Part shown: one piece after another, positions 1-6,422 of the stretch | Numbering within the stretch: the stretch's first letter is position 1 | Layout: each line of letters starts with the position of its first letter | Assembly (NCBI GenBank): GCA_035531315.1 | Contig: DATKTD010000136.1 | Coordinates: 1-10,485 of the forward strand | Direction of reading: 5' to 3' | Length of the DNA: 10,485 bases | Source of the DNA: CAIJMU01 sp035531315 | Lineage (GTDB): Bacteria; Spirochaetota; Spirochaetia; Treponematales; Rectinemataceae | Translations under genes and position numbers: made by a program | The notes under the pieces: generated by a model | Databases searched by the model: none | The model's input: the letters and a program-made list of their open reading frames with translations, nothing else | Told to the model about the DNA's origin: nothing

Positions 1-478
1 GAAGAAAGGCAGAAACGCCTTCGTCGAGGAATCCCGTCGAATTCGTTATCAGTACCAGTTTGGCGGCGCCGAAGACGGCGGACCAACGCCTCCGCGCCGC
101 GGCGATCGCTTCGATGGCCTCTCCCAACCATGGCGAGAGGGTCGGTTCCCCGTCTCCAGCGAAGGCGATGTCCACGGGCAGACGGTTGGAGCCCTGCTCG
201 GAGTCCTCCCCTGCCGTATCGACGGCCGGAAGGGATGGATCCGGAGAGAGGCGGACAGCCCAGGCTGCGAGTTCCGCTTCCAGCCCCGCGATCGTGAAAG
301 GAGGTCCTTCGGCCCCGGGAAAAACTTCGCAATAGGCGCAATCGAAGGAACAGCGTTTGCCTTCCGGAAAGAGATTCACGCCGAGCGAAAGGCCACCCGA
401 GCGCCTCGACAGGGCCGGATACATGAGGAGTCCCGAACGCCTCGCCGCCTCGCCGCCGCTTTCCCTCGTCACATCCAT
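1..478 (-). CDS. Radical SAM protein, COG0731-like (N-terminal part, runs off left edge)
   Basis: The minus strand is open from an ATG at 478 to the window edge, giving 159 residues with no stop. It carries the radical SAM cluster motif C43-x3-C47-x2-C50 (CSFDCAYC), preceded by SLGVNLFPEGKR and followed by GDGEPT at about 108-113. This pattern (S-x-G-hNhhP, CxFDCxYCE, then a GNGEPT-like motif) is known from COG0731 Fe-S oxidoreductases, relatives of the archaeal wyosine enzyme TYW1. The three Cys would hold a [4Fe-4S] cluster that cleaves S-adenosylmethionine; the substrate cannot be read from this part. The start is supported by AGGA six bases upstream. Residues about 75-102 are acidic and look like a variable loop. 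The gene is divergent from ridA with a 97-nt gap. The C-terminal part is outside the window, so whether it is intact is unknown. Superfamily is secure; exact function is not. Confidence 0.87.
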   Translation of the reverse strand, partial: MDVTRESGGEAARRSGLLMYPALSRRSGGLSLGVNLFPEGKRCSFDCAYCEVFPGAEGPPFTIAGLEAELAAWAVRLSPDPSLPAVDTAGEDSEQGSNRLPVDIAFAGDGEPTLSPWLGEAIEAIAAARRRWSAVFGAAKLVLITNSTGFLDEGVSAFL

Positions 479-504
479 GGCCCATCCTAGCCGCGCGGCG
501 GGTC

Positions 505-533
505 TCGCCACAAGGAGCGTCCGCGACGATAAT
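505..533 (+). promoter_or_regulatory. Putative sigma70 promoter for ridA
   Basis: TCGCCA (505-510, four of six matches to TTGACA) lies 17 nt upstream of GATAAT (528-533, five of six matches to TATAAT). Transcription would start near 540, giving a 5' leader of about 36 nt. The site lies in the 97-nt gap between the divergent radical SAM gene and ridA. Found by eye only. Confidence 0.4.
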
Positions 534-543
534 AGGGGACGAT

Positions 544-558
544 CCGCGCGATACGCGG
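544..558 (+). other. Small hairpin in the ridA leader
   Basis: CCGCG (544-548), loop CGATA, then CGCGG (554-558) form a perfect 5-bp GC stem just upstream of the ridA ribosome binding site (GGAGG, 565-569). It may affect mRNA stability or ribosome access. In GC-rich DNA such a short stem may also arise by chance. Confidence 0.25.
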
Positions 559-575
559 CACAATGGAGGATGCTC

Positions 576-953
576 ATGCAGCTCAAGCCAGTTTCGACGG
601 CCGAGGCCCCCGCGGCCATCGGTCCCTATTCCCAGGCCATCGAGGCGGGGGATCTCGTCTTCTGCTCCGGCCAACTGGGCCTCGACCCGAAGTCGGGCGC
701 ATTGAGGGAGGGCCTCGAAGCCCAGGCTCGCCAGTCCCTCGACAATCTCGGCGCCGTCCTCAAGGCCGCCGGTCTCGGCATCGACAGCGTGGTCAAGACG
801 ACGCTCTTCCTCGCCGACATGAAGGACTTCGCCAAGGTCAACGAGATCTACGGGGCCTTCTTCGGCAACCACAGGCCGGCCCGATCCACTGTCGCCGTCG
901 CCGCGCTACCGAAGGGCGGCATCGTCGAAATCGAGGCCATCGCCCGCCGCTGA
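576..953 (+). CDS. ridA: RidA: 2-iminobutanoate/2-iminopropanoate deaminase (YjgF/YER057c/UK114 family)
   Basis: The protein has 125 residues, the usual size for this trimeric cytoplasmic family. RidA hydrolyses reactive enamine/imine intermediates released by PLP enzymes such as threonine dehydratase, protecting other PLP enzymes. Visible family marks are IGPYSQAI with Tyr18, CSGQLGLDP (30-38), PARSTVAVAALP with Arg103 (equivalent to the carboxylate-binding Arg105 of E. coli RidA) and VEIEAIA with Glu118 (equivalent to catalytic Glu120), so it should be an active deaminase. The reading frame is open further upstream to 357, but the start at 576 is chosen because GGAGG (565-569) lies six bases before it and the family begins here. 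ATG 570 is too close to that site. It is a single gene, divergent from the radical SAM gene and convergent with the membrane-protein gene at 999. Confidence 0.95.
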   Translation: MQLKPVSTAEAPAAIGPYSQAIEAGDLVFCSGQLGLDPKSGALREGLEAQARQSLDNLGAVLKAAGLGIDSVVKTTLFLADMKDFAKVNEIYGAFFGNHRPARSTVAVAALPKGGIVEIEAIARR

Positions 954-967
954 GAAGGGCCTTCGCC

Positions 968-999
968 GCGGTCGGGCCCCTCGGCCGGCGTCCGACCGC
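968..999. terminator. Hairpin between convergent genes, overlapping a stop codon
   Basis: GCGGTCGG (968-975) pairs perfectly with CCGACCGC (992-999) around a 16-nt GC-rich loop. It lies between the ridA stop (953) and the stop codon of the minus-strand gene (999-1001), sharing base 999 with that stop. There is no T tract on either strand, so if it terminates transcription it does so bidirectionally and without the classical U run. Confidence 0.45.
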
Positions 1000-1820
1000 T
1001 AGCGCTCCGAGACGTCGAGCTCCTCGCCCCTCGGGGCGCGGGGATCGAGCGTGAAACGGAGGAGCCCGAAGGCCTCGAGGGTCCGGGGAAGGCTGTGTTC
1101 CCGCCAGCGCCGGCCGAAGGGAATAGCGGCCTCCGCGTCGAGGGACTCCCCGAGGGGGAGGACAAGGTCGAGGAGCCTCGAGGCCGGCGCGAGGCGTTGT
1201 ACGAGGGAGCTCGTGCTCCCTCCCCTCGTCGCCGCTATCCCGACTATTCTGTAGCGCTCGGCCCCGCCCAGAAGGGCCAGGGGCCCAGCGAGCTCGAGCC
1301 GTTCGACGACGAGAGAGCTGTCGCCCCCCGGCCCGGCAAGATGCTGGATTATCGGTACTGTGTCCTTTTCCTCTACCATGAGCTCGCCTTGCCAGCCCGA
1401 GGACGTAACTGCGAAGGGCGTGAGGGTCGCTATACGCCGCGCTCCCTCGATGGGAAGCCAGCCTTCGAGGCAGAGAGCCGCATAGCCGACCGCCATGCCC
1501 GCGAGGACGAGCATCGGAATGCCGAGGGCTCGCGGCAGGAGAGCGGCAAGGAGGCCAAGGCAGCAGACGACGAGGCCCGACGGGAGAAGCAGGGGATCGC
1601 CGAGACTTCCCTTGTCGGGAAAGACGAGGAGGCCGACCCCAGCCAGGACGGCGATGGCGAGATACGACATGGCGAGGGTGGAGAGCCTTGCCGATCGCTT
1701 CCCCCGCCGACGCGACTTTCCCATGACGGCCCTGAAAGCCAGGCCGGCTCCGGCCCCGAGAAAGAAGGCTCCGGGGAGGAGCCATAGCCAGGGATCTGCC
1801 ACCATCAAAGACCCGTCCAT
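999..1820 (-). CDS. Unrecognised membrane protein: four N-terminal helices and an extracytoplasmic C-terminal domain
   Basis: I do not recognise this 273-residue protein. It has four likely transmembrane helices at about 10-32, 47-66, 78-97 and 99-119, then a soluble domain of about 150 residues. The loop between helices 1 and 2 (GKSRRRGKRSAR) is strongly basic, so by the positive-inside rule it faces the cytoplasm, which puts the C-terminal domain outside the inner membrane. That domain has short alternating hydrophobic stretches (such as RYRIVGIAAT and LLDLVLPLG) suggesting beta structure. No catalytic motif, lipobox or cysteine cluster is seen. The start may be ATG 1820 or ATG 1805 (residue 6); neither has a strong ribosome binding site. 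The gene starts 15 nt after the M32 carboxypeptidase stop on the same strand, so the two are probably co-transcribed. Coding is supported by the helix pattern and by the tight spacing. Confidence 0.75.
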   Translation of the reverse strand: MDGSLMVADPWLWLLPGAFFLGAGAGLAFRAVMGKSRRRGKRSARLSTLAMSYLAIAVLAGVGLLVFPDKGSLGDPLLLPSGLVVCCLGLLAALLPRALGIPMLVLAGMAVGYAALCLEGWLPIEGARRIATLTPFAVTSSGWQGELMVEEKDTVPIIQHLAGPGGDSSLVVERLELAGPLALLGGAERYRIVGIAATRGGSTSSLVQRLAPASRLLDLVLPLGESLDAEAAIPFGRRWREHSLPRTLEAFGLLRFTLDPRAPRGEELDVSER

Positions 1821-1835
1821 CGTCGCCCGCGTCCC

Positions 1836-3356
1836 TCAGAAACCGTAGATCTTCGAGTATTTGTCCTCAAGATAGGCGGTGAAGTGGGCGGGGTCGAGCG
1901 GCGAACCCGTCACGCGCTCCACCAGTTCGCCCGGCGTCCAGAAAGAGGCCGGGGCGTGGACCTTGTCGCGAAGCCACCGGAGGATCGAGGCATTGTCGCC
2001 GGCGGCGATTTTCGTCTCGAGATCGGGCATGTCCCGCTTCATCGCCACGGCGAACTGGGCCGCGTAGAGGTTGCCGAGGGCGTAGCTCGGGAAGTAGCCG
2101 AAGAGGCCCGCCGACCAATGCACGTCCTGGAGACAGCCATGGACGTCGTCGCGAACCTCGACGCCGAGGAGATCCTTCGCCTTGGCCTTCCAGGCGGCGG
2201 GGAGGTCGGCGACGGCGAGCCGCCCCGAGATCAGCTCCGACTCGAGTTCGAAGCGGAGGATCACGTGAAGACCATAGGTGACTTCGTCGGCCTCGGTACG
2301 GATGAAGGAGGGCTCGACCTTGTTGATCGCGCGAACGAAGTCCTCGCGGCGGATCCCGTCCAGGGCCGGCGAAACGAGCTCGGCGAGGCGGATGAAGTTG
2401 CGCTTCCAGAAGGCATCGCCGCGACCGATCATGTTCTCCCAAAAACGCGACTGCGACTCGTGCACGGCCATGGAGACGGGCTCGGCCAGTTCGGTACCGC
2501 CGAAGCCCTCCGCCGGGGCGACGCCCAGTTCGTACAAGGCATGACCTGTTTCGTGCATCGTGGAGAAGAGACTCGAGGGCAGGAAGTCGGCGATGTAGCG
2601 CGTGGTGATGCGGACATCGTCGACGCCGAGGGTGGTGGTGAAGGGATGAGCCGAAACATCGAGCCTGGCCCGAGAGCGGTCGAGGAGGAGGAGGTCCATG
2701 AGCCAGTCGCTGGCGGCGCGCTGTCGGGCCTCGCCCACCGTCTCGTGGAGAAAGCTGTCGTCGATCTGGCTCTTCGAGCGGATCTTCGAAAGGATGCCTA
2801 CGAGGTCCTTCCTGAGCTTCGCAAAGACCGCGGAAATGGAGGCCTCGGTGGAGCCGGGTTCGTAGAGATCGAGCAGCACGTCGTAGGCGGGCTTCGCGGA
2901 ATCGAGGCAGGCGGCCTGCCGGCGCATTAGGCCGATTATCTTTTCGAGATGGGGCGCGAAGGACGCGAAGTCGTTGTTGCCCTTAGCCTTCACCCAGGCC
3001 GCCTGACCGAGGCTCGTGGCACGGGCGAATTCGGCCACGAGTTCGGCCGGAAGCTTCGTGGCCCGGTCCCAGAGACGCCTTTGCACGCGGAGATAGGCCC
3101 TCTCCGCCTCCGAAAGCGAGGGGTCGCCGCCGGGATTTTCGGTGGTCGAACCGAGTTTGGCGAGAAGCTCCCCGATTTCCGGCCGCACCGATTTTTCGTG
3201 GGCGAGGGATTCGACGAGGGCAAGCTGCTCCGCTCGCTCGTCGACGGCGGCGGGTGGCATTCCCGTCTCCTGGTCCCAGCCGAGGAGGGCGCCGATATGC
3301 GCGACGAGCTTGCGCTCGCGGTCCAATTCCATGAGGCCTTCGATTTCCGTTCGCAT
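1836..3356 (-). CDS. Metal-dependent carboxypeptidase, peptidase family M32 (Taq carboxypeptidase type)
   Basis: The protein has 506 residues, the normal full length for M32. This cytoplasmic, largely helical family removes C-terminal residues from peptides using a bound metal ion (Zn or Co). The active-site HExxH is H268-E269-T-G-H272, and the third ligand should be Glu300 in VHESQSRFWE. Other family blocks are LLGWDQETGMPP near the N-terminus, HPFTTTLGVDDVRITTRY (237-254), IRTEADEVTYGLHVILRFELE (352-372, given here as key residues R353, E355, H364) and VHWSAGLFGYFPSYALGN (412-429). All key residues are present. The start at 3356 has AAGGAG upstream (3367-3372). The gene diverges from recG and precedes the membrane-protein gene by 15 nt. 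The physiological role is probably peptide recycling, which is inferred from the family only. Confidence 0.96.
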   Translation of the reverse strand: MRTEIEGLMELDRERKLVAHIGALLGWDQETGMPPAAVDERAEQLALVESLAHEKSVRPEIGELLAKLGSTTENPGGDPSLSEAERAYLRVQRRLWDRATKLPAELVAEFARATSLGQAAWVKAKGNNDFASFAPHLEKIIGLMRRQAACLDSAKPAYDVLLDLYEPGSTEASISAVFAKLRKDLVGILSKIRSKSQIDDSFLHETVGEARQRAASDWLMDLLLLDRSRARLDVSAHPFTTTLGVDDVRITTRYIADFLPSSLFSTMHETGHALYELGVAPAEGFGGTELAEPVSMAVHESQSRFWENMIGRGDAFWKRNFIRLAELVSPALDGIRREDFVRAINKVEPSFIRTEADEVTYGLHVILRFELESELISGRLAVADLPAAWKAKAKDLLGVEVRDDVHGCLQDVHWSAGLFGYFPSYALGNLYAAQFAVAMKRDMPDLETKIAAGDNASILRWLRDKVHAPASFWTPGELVERVTGSPLDPAHFTAYLEDKYSKIYGF

Positions 3357-3398
3357 GGCGAGATTTCTCCTTGTTCGAATGCACTGAGAGGGTCAGCC

Positions 3399-3427
3399 AT
3401 GGTACACCGCGTTTTTGGGGGCCGCAA
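3399..3427 (-). promoter_or_regulatory. Possible sigma70 promoter for the M32 gene
   Basis: On the minus strand TTGCGG (3427-3422) is followed after 17 nt by TACCAT (3404-3399). The matches are three of six and four of six. It lies in the short region shared with the divergent recG, so some promoter must be in this area, but this match is weak. Confidence 0.28.
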
Positions 3428-3443
3428 GGCGAAGACCGTTCCG

Positions 3444-3461
3444 ATCACTTCGTGATATAAG
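3444..3461 (+). promoter_or_regulatory. Inverted repeat and -10-like box directly before recG
   Basis: ATCAC (3444-3448), TTC, GTGAT (3452-3456) form a perfect 5-bp inverted repeat that ends inside TATAAG (3456-3461), a five-of-six -10 match. No convincing -35 is found 16-18 nt upstream. If TATAAG is the -10, transcription would start at about the GTG start codon of recG (3468). The inverted repeat could be an operator covering the -10, or a chance match. Confidence 0.3.
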
Positions 3462-3467
3462 GGTCTC

Positions 3468-5540
3468 GTGTTCTTACGCGAACTTCGCGATCCGGTAACC
3501 CGGCTCAGGGGCGCCGGGAAAACGGCGGCCGCACTCCTCGCGCGCATGGGCATCTATTCCGTCGCCGACCTTCTCCTCCATTTTCCGAGGGATTGGGACG
3601 ATCGCTCCTCCTGGACGGGTTTCGCCGAGTCGGCGAAGAGCGGAACGCGAGCCCACGCGAAGGCCAGGGTCTTCGCCCATGAATGGTTCGGCTACGGGCG
3701 GATGAAGACCCTCAAGCTGCGCGTCGACGACGGTAGGGACGAGGCGAGCCTGGTCTGCTTCAACCGCTCCTTCCTCGAAAAAAGCGTGCCGGTCGGAAGC
3801 CAGGTTGTCGTGACGGGCCGTTTCGTCCTCCGCTACGGGGAACTCCAGTCCTCGTCCTTCGAGATCGAGGCTCTCGATGGCGATGGCGATGGGAGGGTCA
3901 AGTCCGGGCTCCTCGCGGTCTATCCCCTCACCGAGGGCCTGGCCCAAGGCAATGTCAGAAAGCTCGTGGCCCAGGCCCTCGCGGAATACGGCTCCCATGT
4001 CGAGGGCGAACTGCCCGTTCGGATCCTGAGCCGCCGTGCTCTCATGGCCAAGCGCGACGCGATCCGAGCGATGCACCTCCCCCGCGACGAGGCGGAAGCG
4101 GAGAGGGCCCGCGAATCCCTCGCCTTTGAGGAGCTCTTTTTCTTCCAGCTTGCGGTGGCCCAACGCGCCCATAGCCGAGGCGAGGTTGCGGTCGTGCGGA
4201 AGACCCATCGCGGGGCCCTCCGCTCCCGCCTCGAGGCTCGACTGCCCTGGAAGCTTACGGGCGACCAGCGAAAGGCCGTGGCGGAAATTGTCGACGATAT
4301 GGGAAAGACCAGGCCGATGGCTCGGCTTCTCCAGGGCGACGTCGGCTCGGGAAAAACCCTCGTGGCCTTTTTCGCCGCCCTCGAGGCGATCGAGTCGGGA
4401 GGCCAGGCGGCCCTGATGGCCCCCACCGAGCTTCTCGCTCGTCAGCACGCCGAGACCGCGGCTTCCCTCCTCGAGCCCCTCGGTATCAGGCTGGCCTTTC
4501 TTTCGGGCAATGTCGACGACGCGGCCCGCCCTCCCCTTCTCGCCGCCATCGCCAAGGGCGATGTCGACTTCGTCCTCGGCACCCAGGCCCTCTTCTCGGA
4601 TGGCGTCGTCTATCGCGAACTCAGGCTCGCCATCGTCGACGAGCAGCATCGCTTCGGCGTGCTCCAGCGACTGGCCCTCTCGCGGAAGGGGCCCATGCCC
4701 GACCTCCTCATGATGACGGCGACACCGATCCCGAGGACCCTCGCCCTCACGGTCTTCGGCGACCTCGCCGTTTCGACCATCCGCGAGATGCCTCCCGGTA
4801 GGAAGCCCATCGTCACCCACCTCGCGAAGGCCGGCAACGAGGCGAAGGTCTACGATTTCGTGGGGCGGGCCCTCGAGGCGGGACAACGGGCCTATTTCGT
4901 CTATCCCTTGATCGGCGAATCAGCCAAGCTCGAACTCAAGAACGCGGAGGCGATGTTCGCAAGGCTTCGCGACGAGATATTTCCCGGCATCCCCGCGGGC
5001 CTCATTCATTCGCGACTCCGTGAGGAGGAGAAGCGGCAGGCGATGTCGGACTTCAAGCGAGGGGAAACGCGGATACTCGTGGCTACCTCGGTCGTCGAGG
5101 TCGGTGTGGACGTGCCCGAGGCCACGGTCATGGTGATTGAGCACGCCGAGCGCTTCGGCCTCGCGGCCCTCCACCAGCTCCGCGGGCGGGTGGGCAGGGG
5201 AGGCGGCCAATCCTGGTGCTTTCTCGTCTATTCGGACAGGCTCACCGAGGAGGGCAAGGCCCGGCTCAAGGCCATGCTCGACACGACGGACGGCTTCCGC
5301 CTGGCCGAGGAAGACATGAAGATAAGGGGACCTGGGGAACTCTCGGGCACGGCCCAATCGGGGGCCCTTGGCTTCGCGGTGGCCGATCCGGTACGCGATC
5401 TTGAGATCCTCGAGAAGGCTCGGGCGGAGGCCTTTGCCCTCGTAGAGGAAGACCCTGCCCTCCTATCGGAATCAAGCCATCCCCTCCGCGAAGTCCTCCG
5501 ACGCGCCCCTCCCTTCGGCGAGGGCGTCGCGGTTTCTTAG
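3468..5540 (+). CDS. recG: ATP-dependent DNA helicase RecG
   Basis: The protein has 690 residues, matching the family length of about 690. RecG is an SF2 double-stranded DNA translocase that regresses stalled replication forks and processes Holliday junctions and R-loops. The N-terminal wedge/OB region (about 1-160) begins with the family helix-hairpin block (LRGAGKTAAALLARMGIYSVADLLLHFPRD seen as G15-G17, L34-P40). Motor motifs are Walker A GDVGSGKT (290-297), the RecG-type Walker B DEQHRFG (391-397), TATPIPRT (417-424), VGVDVPEA (545-552), QLRGRVGR (570-577) and the C-terminal GFRLAEEDMKIRGPGELSGT block (609-628). All appear intact. The GTG start at 3468 is fixed because an in-frame TGA lies at 3453-3455 and no other start codon lies between. 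AAGGG (3459-3463) is a weak ribosome binding site only four bases away. The gene diverges from the M32 gene and converges on the 5608-6282 gene. Confidence 0.98.
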   Translation: MFLRELRDPVTRLRGAGKTAAALLARMGIYSVADLLLHFPRDWDDRSSWTGFAESAKSGTRAHAKARVFAHEWFGYGRMKTLKLRVDDGRDEASLVCFNRSFLEKSVPVGSQVVVTGRFVLRYGELQSSSFEIEALDGDGDGRVKSGLLAVYPLTEGLAQGNVRKLVAQALAEYGSHVEGELPVRILSRRALMAKRDAIRAMHLPRDEAEAERARESLAFEELFFFQLAVAQRAHSRGEVAVVRKTHRGALRSRLEARLPWKLTGDQRKAVAEIVDDMGKTRPMARLLQGDVGSGKTLVAFFAALEAIESGGQAALMAPTELLARQHAETAASLLEPLGIRLAFLSGNVDDAARPPLLAAIAKGDVDFVLGTQALFSDGVVYRELRLAIVDEQHRFGVLQRLALSRKGPMPDLLMMTATPIPRTLALTVFGDLAVSTIREMPPGRKPIVTHLAKAGNEAKVYDFVGRALEAGQRAYFVYPLIGESAKLELKNAEAMFARLRDEIFPGIPAGLIHSRLREEEKRQAMSDFKRGETRILVATSVVEVGVDVPEATVMVIEHAERFGLAALHQLRGRVGRGGGQSWCFLVYSDRLTEEGKARLKAMLDTTDGFRLAEEDMKIRGPGELSGTAQSGALGFAVADPVRDLEILEKARAEAFALVEEDPALLSESSHPLREVLRRAPPFGEGVAVS

Positions 5541-5579
5541 GGAGCCGGACCCAGGGAGGGAGGCGACGGAAGGAAGCTG

Positions 5580-5617
5580 AGGCAGATGAGGCGACCTCAG
5601 CGCCGCTTCATCTGCCT
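5580..5617. terminator. Hairpin between convergent recG and the basic-tailed gene
   Basis: AGGCAGATGA (5580-5589) pairs perfectly with TCATCTGCCT (5608-5617). An inner GGCG (5590-5593) can also pair with CGCC (5601-5604), leaving a 3-nt bulge and a 7-nt loop. On the plus strand it is followed only by TTT before GC-rich sequence, and on the minus strand by no T run. The right arm contains the stop codon (5610-5608) of the minus-strand gene. Its place between two converging stops suggests a bidirectional terminator. Confidence 0.6.
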
Positions 5618-6282
5618 TTCCGGGAGGACTTCGGTTTGGCCTGCTTGGCGGAGGAGCCGGCCTTCGCGGCCGATCCGGATCTCATGCCAGGTCCGGATTT
5701 TTTAACCTGTGGCAGTTTTCGCAGGGAGGCCGTCACGGGTCGTGCGGTCATGGACTTGGCCCTCTCGGACTTGAGCCTTTCGACGGCGCCGTTTCCCTTG
5801 ACGAGGACCGATTCGGCATATGTCAGGTATTCGATGACCTTCGCCTTCGGGGCCTTCGTGCCGAGGAGCTCCGCCGCTCGCCTGAATTTGCGCCGCATAT
5901 ATTGGATGGAGGGAATCGAGGCTCCAAAGGCCTCCGCGATCTCCCAATCCCGGTGCTCGTAACGTCCGTTCCGGTCCTTGGCGTTGAGATCGAGGAATTT
6001 GGCCACACGCTCGGCAGTCCAATCGACCGAGCCGCCTCCCGAATAGTCATGGGCCGAGAGGCGCTTTCGCGTCCTCTCGGCCGAACCTTCCATCTTCTTC
6101 TTTTTCCAGTAGGGATGGCGGTTCCGGGCGCGGAGGATGTCCTCGCGGGAATAACCTGTCTTCTCCATCCACTGTCGCGCAAGGCGAGCCTTGGCCGAGG
6201 GCGCGATATGCGCCTTCAGCGAGGCGTCGATATAGGCGACAGGATCCTTGGCTGCCAATATGGCGAATTCAGACTTGGTCAT
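5608..6282 (-). CDS. Unrecognised basic protein with a helix-turn-helix-like core and lysine-rich tail
   Basis: I do not recognise this 224-residue protein. It has three parts. Residues 1-65 are helical with a basic end (HPYWKKKKM). Residues about 87-140 are predicted helices, WTAERVAKFLDL then HRDWEIAEAFGASIPSIQYMRRKF, and the second block reads like a helix-turn-helix with a basic recognition helix. Residues 169-224 are a disordered-looking tail with about 16 Lys/Arg, many Ser/Ala/Gly and almost no acidic residues, like histone H1-type tails of bacterial nucleoid proteins. DNA binding is inferred from this. The frame stays open upstream for 1.7 kb through pckG in another frame, so the start is a choice. 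ATG 6282 is taken because a good promoter lies just upstream and the preceding sequence overlaps intergenic DNA and pckG. No Shine-Dalgarno sequence is visible. It is downstream of pckG but probably transcribed alone. Confidence 0.75.
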   Translation of the reverse strand: MTKSEFAILAAKDPVAYIDASLKAHIAPSAKARLARQWMEKTGYSREDILRARNRHPYWKKKKMEGSAERTRKRLSAHDYSGGGSVDWTAERVAKFLDLNAKDRNGRYEHRDWEIAEAFGASIPSIQYMRRKFRRAAELLGTKAPKAKVIEYLTYAESVLVKGNGAVERLKSERAKSMTARPVTASLRKLPQVKKSGPGMRSGSAAKAGSSAKQAKPKSSRKGR

Positions 6283-6291
6283 AATGAGCAA

Positions 6292-6320
6292 AGCATAGTA
6301 CCCACGATACCAATTGGCAA
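6292..6320 (-). promoter_or_regulatory. Sigma70 promoter for the basic-tailed gene
   Basis: On the minus strand TTGCCA (6320-6315, five of six matches) is separated by exactly 17 nt from TATGCT (6297-6292, four of six). The region is AT-rich compared with its surroundings. Only nine bases lie between the -10 and the ATG at 6282, so transcription would begin about three bases before the start codon. Confidence 0.55.
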
Positions 6321-6356
6321 ATAAAAACGCACGGGCTTTCCCAGCTTGGCGAGGCC

Positions 6357-6382
6357 GGCCGTCGGGACGAGTCCCGACGGCC
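6357..6382. terminator. Perfect 12-bp inverted repeat, probable pckG terminator
   Basis: GGCCGTCGGGAC (6357-6368) and GTCCCGACGGCC (6371-6382) are perfect inverted copies separated by GA. The stem lies 41 nt past the pckG stop. No T tract directly follows; the nearest minus-strand T run is TTTTT at 6327-6323, about 30 nt further on. Position and strength favour a terminator or mRNA 3'-end protector. A dyad-binding protein site is also possible. Confidence 0.6.
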
Positions 6383-6422
6383 ATGGCGCCCGCGGCTGGG
6401 CATTTGGCACGCGTCGCCGGGA

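Noticed and set aside
60..335. 91-codon plus-strand frame near the left edge
   Set aside because: It is antisense to the radical SAM frame, which carries the cluster motif; its Ser/Ala/Pro-rich translation is uninformative.
838..1785. 315-codon minus-strand frame overlapping the membrane-protein gene
   Set aside because: It shares the strand but not the frame with 999-1820, is dominated by Arg/Pro/Ser, and lacks the helix pattern of the chosen frame. It would also run into ridA.
1884..2930. 348-codon plus-strand frame opposite the M32 gene
   Set aside because: It is antisense to a gene with an intact HExxH site and complete family motifs. The translation is rich in Gly/Glu/Val/Arg with no domain, typical of the mirror frame of a GC-rich gene.
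3357..3400. Short upstream frame on the minus strand starting MADPLSAFEQGE before the M32 gene
   Set aside because: It overlaps the M32 start in another frame, has no ribosome binding site, and continues as noise inside the M32 gene.
3474..4886. 470-codon minus-strand frame opposite recG
   Set aside because: Antisense shadow of recG, whose helicase motifs run through this whole stretch; the shadow has no recognisable motif.
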